Source of the DNA: Hedera helix
Lineage: Eukaryota; Streptophyta; Magnoliopsida; Apiales; Araliaceae
Direction: 5' to 3'
Assembly (NCBI GenBank): GCA_947179155.2
Contig: OX359278.1
Location: 28,834,773 to 28,898,772, forward strand
Length of the DNA: 64,000 nucleotides
Shown piece after piece: positions 60,014 through 64,000 of this stretch. Within the stretch, counting starts at the first letter, position 1; every line of letters starts with the position of its first letter. The position numbers and the translations under genes were made by a program. The notes under the pieces are model-generated. The model ran no database searches. It saw only the letters and a list, made by a program, of their open reading frames with translations, and was not told where the DNA came from.

Positions 60014-63000
60014 TGTTTCGAACTTCTGAGAATCTTGTAGTCTAACTTTATATGAATACTAAAGGTTGTGTTTTGCTTCAAGGATGTGTTATGTGATTCA
60101 TTTATGTGTATGATTCTATATTTTTCTATATACGACTGTAACACTTATAGGAATTGAAGAATTGTTGGGGTTATGACCTAGCTAGGGTTAAAACCTAAAC
60201 CTTAAGAATTAAAACTAAGAAATCAATTATGCCCGTGAAATTTGTCTTACATTCTTTTGGGACTTTTTGCATTTCACGAAATAGCGTTTATATGGGTTAT
60301 AAAACCTAGGGAGCCAATAATTTTTTTTTGAGAAAAAGACGAAAAACGCGATTCTCGAGAAAATGTTTTTCGCCCTTTTAACAATTTTATTCGTCGTTTT
60401 GACTTTTTGCATTTAACGACATTGTAATTATGCGTGGTATAGAGACTAATGAACCAATAATATTTTTCCCTTGAATAAGATGAAAAATAGTATTCATTCG
60501 AATACAGTTATCCGAATTTTAAAAATTCACATTCTTGAATAACGTTTTTATTGACGGTAGATGCATTTTGACCAATAAAATTTTTACTCAAAATAATTTC
60601 TGGAGATTATTATTCGAGAATACGGGACGAATACGGAATGAATATAGAAAGAATACGAAGAATAGTATAGGTATAATGTAATGTATAATATGAGAATTAT
60701 ACAATATATTATATGAGATTAATACGAAGTGTGATGTACAAATACAATGAATTATACGAAGTATTATATGAATAAAATACCTATAAGTACTTAATATTAA
60801 TACTAATTAACTAATTAGTTAAAATCTAGTTAATATGTAACTATGAATCGAACTAAATCAATTTCAATCAATCGCGTGCAAGAATTGCAATCTATGGCCA
60901 TCTTGATTAACCAATCATAGTCAAGTTAGACAAATACAAGCTTAATTAACTAAATAAGTAAAAGAATAACAAGTTACACTAACTAGAAAGCTAAGTAAAT
61001 CAAAATGGATCAATCAAATTCAAGGAAAGCTAACTAGTAATCCAAGTGAACAATTTTCGACCAATCGTAGGAAAAGATAATGTAAGCATAATGTGGCATG
61101 ACATAAGGCTCAAAGAAGCACAAAGATGATGTCATGATGATGTCTCTTGGTGGAGAAAAAATAAGAAAAGTTTAGGTTACTAAAGAGTAATTAACCAAGC
61201 CCTTAATGTACAATTAATGAAACTTTAAAAGTCTATAAATAGCAAGCTCTATCATTCATTTTCTCTTTCCAATTCAAGAGAACTTTCAAAGAAAACACTC
61301 TATACATATATTTTGAGAGCTATAGTGAGCTAAAAAAAAAACTTTTCGAGTAACGAAATTCTGACGAATTGAAAGAAAAGCAAGCAAACTACAAGAGGTA
61401 TATTGTCGTAGTTATTTTTATTTACTTTCATCTATTAGTTAGTAAATATATACTTTTACAAGCAGTTATAATGCTTAAATTATTTTAAATATATAGTACA
61501 AAAGTTACTTTTATAAGCAGTTATAATGCTCGTTTTATTTCAAGTGTAAAGTAGTAAATATATGTTTTACAATAAGTTATAATGCTAAAATTTTCTTAAA
61601 GTATTTATTCAAACATTCATTTTACAAGCACTTATAATGCTAAAATTTTCTTAAAGTATTTATTCAAATATTTATTTTACAAGCAATTATAATGCTTAAA
61701 TTTAGTAGAAGAAATCTTAGTTATAAGCGGTTATAATGTCTGACTTAAAACTTAAAAGATTAAATTCTTCTTTAACTAGTTTATGTAACAATAATGTATA
61801 GGAAATATCAAGAACTTTGAGTTGTAAAACTGTAGTAATCAAACAAGACAAGTTTTCTTCTACTGAGCATATTTGTTTACAAGCTTTATATTTAATTTAT
61901 ACATTTTTTGCAACAACGTGTTATAAATTTTTGCATTAAAGTTATTACTATTTGATTCGGCATAACTTAAGAAATGAACATATTTATTCGTGAAATATTT
62001 ACTTGAGCTTTTTAGTCAAACCAAATTACGTTAGGGCGACTTCTGCATGTAAACTAAACTGAGATGAAGACTCTTTAAACACTGTCATGAGCAGTCAGTG
62101 AAGTGTATGTTATGCATAACATAGGATATTGTTAGGCTGATCGCCTATATATGTCCATTGTATGGTTCTAAGTCGTAATTGACGAACGAATGGTTCTTGG
62201 TTTATTACAACTTAACTTTGTCATGTTAAACAATTAAAATATTTTTTGTGAGCTATTTATTCAAATAAATCCATATTAGTGTGAGTTCACTTATATACTA
62301 TGTGTTTAAACTTGCTGAGCTATTATATACTCATTCTTGTAATAAACCTTAATTGTAGACGTACCCAAGAGCTCTGACTCTAAGAAGAAAAGAAAGAAGA
62401 AATGCATAGACTATGATACTTTTATCTGTAATCCTGTCTATCTTTTGTGCTGTATGAAGTCTTAATGACTTATGTAAATATGAACAAGTATTATGAACCT
62501 TGTAACTGAATATTATATCAATAAAACTATCTTATTATCATCAACTGTGTTATGTCTTTACTTTTATAAAATATAGAATTGTTAAAACATTAATAGAATA
62601 TTACTAAAGAACTATACATTTAGGTGAAGGTATTGGTAATATATCATGTTATGCCAATACTCTGAATTTCAGATAGATAAGAATTATCAATATGAAGATA
62701 TATCTATTATTTATGAATCTATGTATCCAAGTGAGAGTTGAGTATTTTACGCATGAAATTTTTAGGGAAAGAAGTTGCCTAATTGAGCGCTGCATTTTCT
62801 CGGAAAGCCCCCTTAGTTACTAGAACAATTCCTTGTGTTGATACTTTGAACTTTGGATATATGAAAGTTATAAATGATAAGGTATCTAAAATATTAAGGT
62901 TAAAATTATGAAAGTTAATACTAATTCTCTTGAAGTATTTTACAAGGATTTAGTATAAAATAATGAAAGATCTTTTGAAAGTTAATATGAGAACTTTGTT

Positions 63001-63181
63001 TATAAAACTGTTTAGTTGAATGAGGATATTGGTAATATGGACTGATCATGTTATGCCAATACTCTGAATTTCAGTTAGATAAGATTTATAAATTATGGGA
63101 CCGTCTATACTTAGAACGATCTAGCATTAATAGTGAGCACCAAATTATCTATAGCAAGTACAGTGATTTGGGGGCGTCACA
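60014..63181 (+). mobile_element. 3' LTR of the chromovirus-like gypsy element
   Basis: It starts TGTTTCGAACTTCTGAG after the purine-rich tract and ends TTTGGGGGCGTCACA (63181). A TATA box, CTATAAATAGCAAG, lies near 61235-61248 about 1.2 kb in. It carries a 55-bp minisatellite (61454-61740) and a duplicated phrase, CATGTTATGCCAATACTCTG (62646 and 63048). No matching 5' LTR is visible in the window. At 3,168 bp it is similar in size and layout to the solo LTR at 35963-39307. Confidence 0.75.
61454..61740. repeat. 55-bp minisatellite in the gypsy LTR
   Basis: The core TTTTACAAGCAGTTATAATG is repeated six times with variation; the ATG positions are 61471, 61526, 61582, 61637, 61692 and 61737, spaced 55-56 bp and about 45 for the last. 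It lies just downstream of the predicted LTR transcription start. Confidence 0.85.
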
Positions 63182-63366
63182 TAAACCCTAAAATTTTAAA
63201 TTAGCATACTGGCTAATAAATGTATCAAAAATGTTAAAGATCATGAAATGACGTTAAAACATGAATCTAATAAGTAATGATACAAGTTTAAAGTCACTTG
63301 GAAGTATAAAAATCAAGTAATTAAACATTTGGAATCATGGGAGTTAAAACTTACAAAGTTGAAAAT
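63182..63366. other. Short spacer right of the gypsy LTR
   Basis: No recognisable gene or element in this 185-bp stretch between two LTRs. It may be the DNA into which both elements inserted. Confidence 0.4.
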
Positions 63367-64000
63367 TGTTGCCTAATTTCTTACTAGCACTGTAACACGC
63401 AAGTATACGCGTTCGATTGTAATATTCAGCAAGCAATGTATCATTCCCATGAGGAAATAAATCAATAATTATCAATACCAATTTTAAACTAAATTAATCC
63501 TATTTAAACTAATGATTTGAAATTTGAAAAATTAAAATTAAAATTAACTAAAACTAATTAAAAATTAACTACTAAAATAAATAACCACAAAACAAATGTA
63601 GATGTGATAGCTTAAGATTACAACTTTCTCTAGTGTTTCATTTAAACCAATTCACTCCCATTTAAGTTGATTAATTAAATTGGATCGTTAACCAATAATT
63701 CTTTATTGTATTTATACGCTTCTTCCGATAGACATATAAACAAATCCTCCTAAGTCTGACCATAAGGTAACAGAATTAACAAAGAACACCCTAATTAATT
63801 AAATTACTATATTCCTATGTAAAATATATTAATTAGAATTTTAAGCTCAGATTCTCTTTCAAGTTGCCAAAGATATATAGGTATATTCTTATCCTATATA
63901 CTAATCATATAAACCCTTTCAGTCTTTATGAACTGATGCTATCATACCTAGATCTAAATTAATACTCCATCTCCCAATTTTGTATAGATTATCACAGTAA
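63367..64000 (-). mobile_element. Partial Athila/Tat-like LTR, minus orientation, runs off the window
   Basis: On the minus strand its 3' end reads CGCGTATACTTGCGTGTTA and ends near AGAAATTAGGCAACA at 63367. This parallels the 3' ends of the LTRs at 53555-55045 (GCGTATACTTGCGTGTTAAT) and 57726-59389 (TTAGGCAAACA). The start TGTTGCC on the plus strand is consistent with an LTR boundary. The rest continues beyond the window. Confidence 0.6.

Overview
This is a very AT-rich stretch of plant nuclear DNA, probably from a eudicot and perhaps an asterid. I infer this from the only intact ordinary gene, which resembles the tobacco HSR203J-type class I carboxylesterases, and from the plant lineages of retrotransposon and DNA transposon present. 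Apart from that gene at 24653-25660 (335 codons, no intron), almost everything readable is a mobile element, a decayed gene copy or a simple repeat. I see no rRNA gene, functional tRNA gene or CRISPR array.

Region by region. 1-1114 is the 3' part of a Helitron-like element. 3885-10797 holds two dead carboxylesterase copies. Copy A is split by a hAT element, by an LTR-type insertion and by a Tourist MITE nested in that insertion; the MITE carries about 1 kb of ATT/AAT repeats. Copy B is a 3' fragment split by another MITE. 11290-19130 is a cluster of long inverted-repeat elements sitting in (TA)n tracts. They are studded with about 30 copies of a short palindrome (arms like CCGTCCGCAG, loop TATTAAA), the most unusual structure in the window. 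19131-24400 is AT-rich and geneless, with a 189-bp tandem dimer and a run of 29 G. 24400-25920 is the intact carboxylesterase with its promoter and 3' flank.

28190-34010 contains decayed Ty1/copia sequence (reverse transcriptase remnant, LTR, primer site, gag remnant) with a complete non-autonomous CACTA element inside. 34016-48445 contains two decayed copies of one copia family facing away from each other. The minus-strand copy is interrupted by a 3.3-kb solo LTR with a perfect 5-bp target duplication. 48446-63181 is a decayed Ty3/gypsy chromovirus-like element (extra upstream ORF, gag, protease, reverse transcriptase, RNase H, integrase, chromodomain-like tail, 3' LTR). Its integrase is split by a complete non-autonomous Athila/Tat-like element whose primer-binding site is complementary to about 59 nt of tRNA-Asp instead of the usual 18 or so. 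The window ends inside another LTR resembling that last family.

Overall this looks like a small tandem carboxylesterase family with one survivor, embedded in deeply nested repeats. Copies A and B share loss of the catalytic histidine, which suggests that lineage was already damaged before it duplicated and was broken by transposons. All family names come from motifs and recall; no database search was possible.
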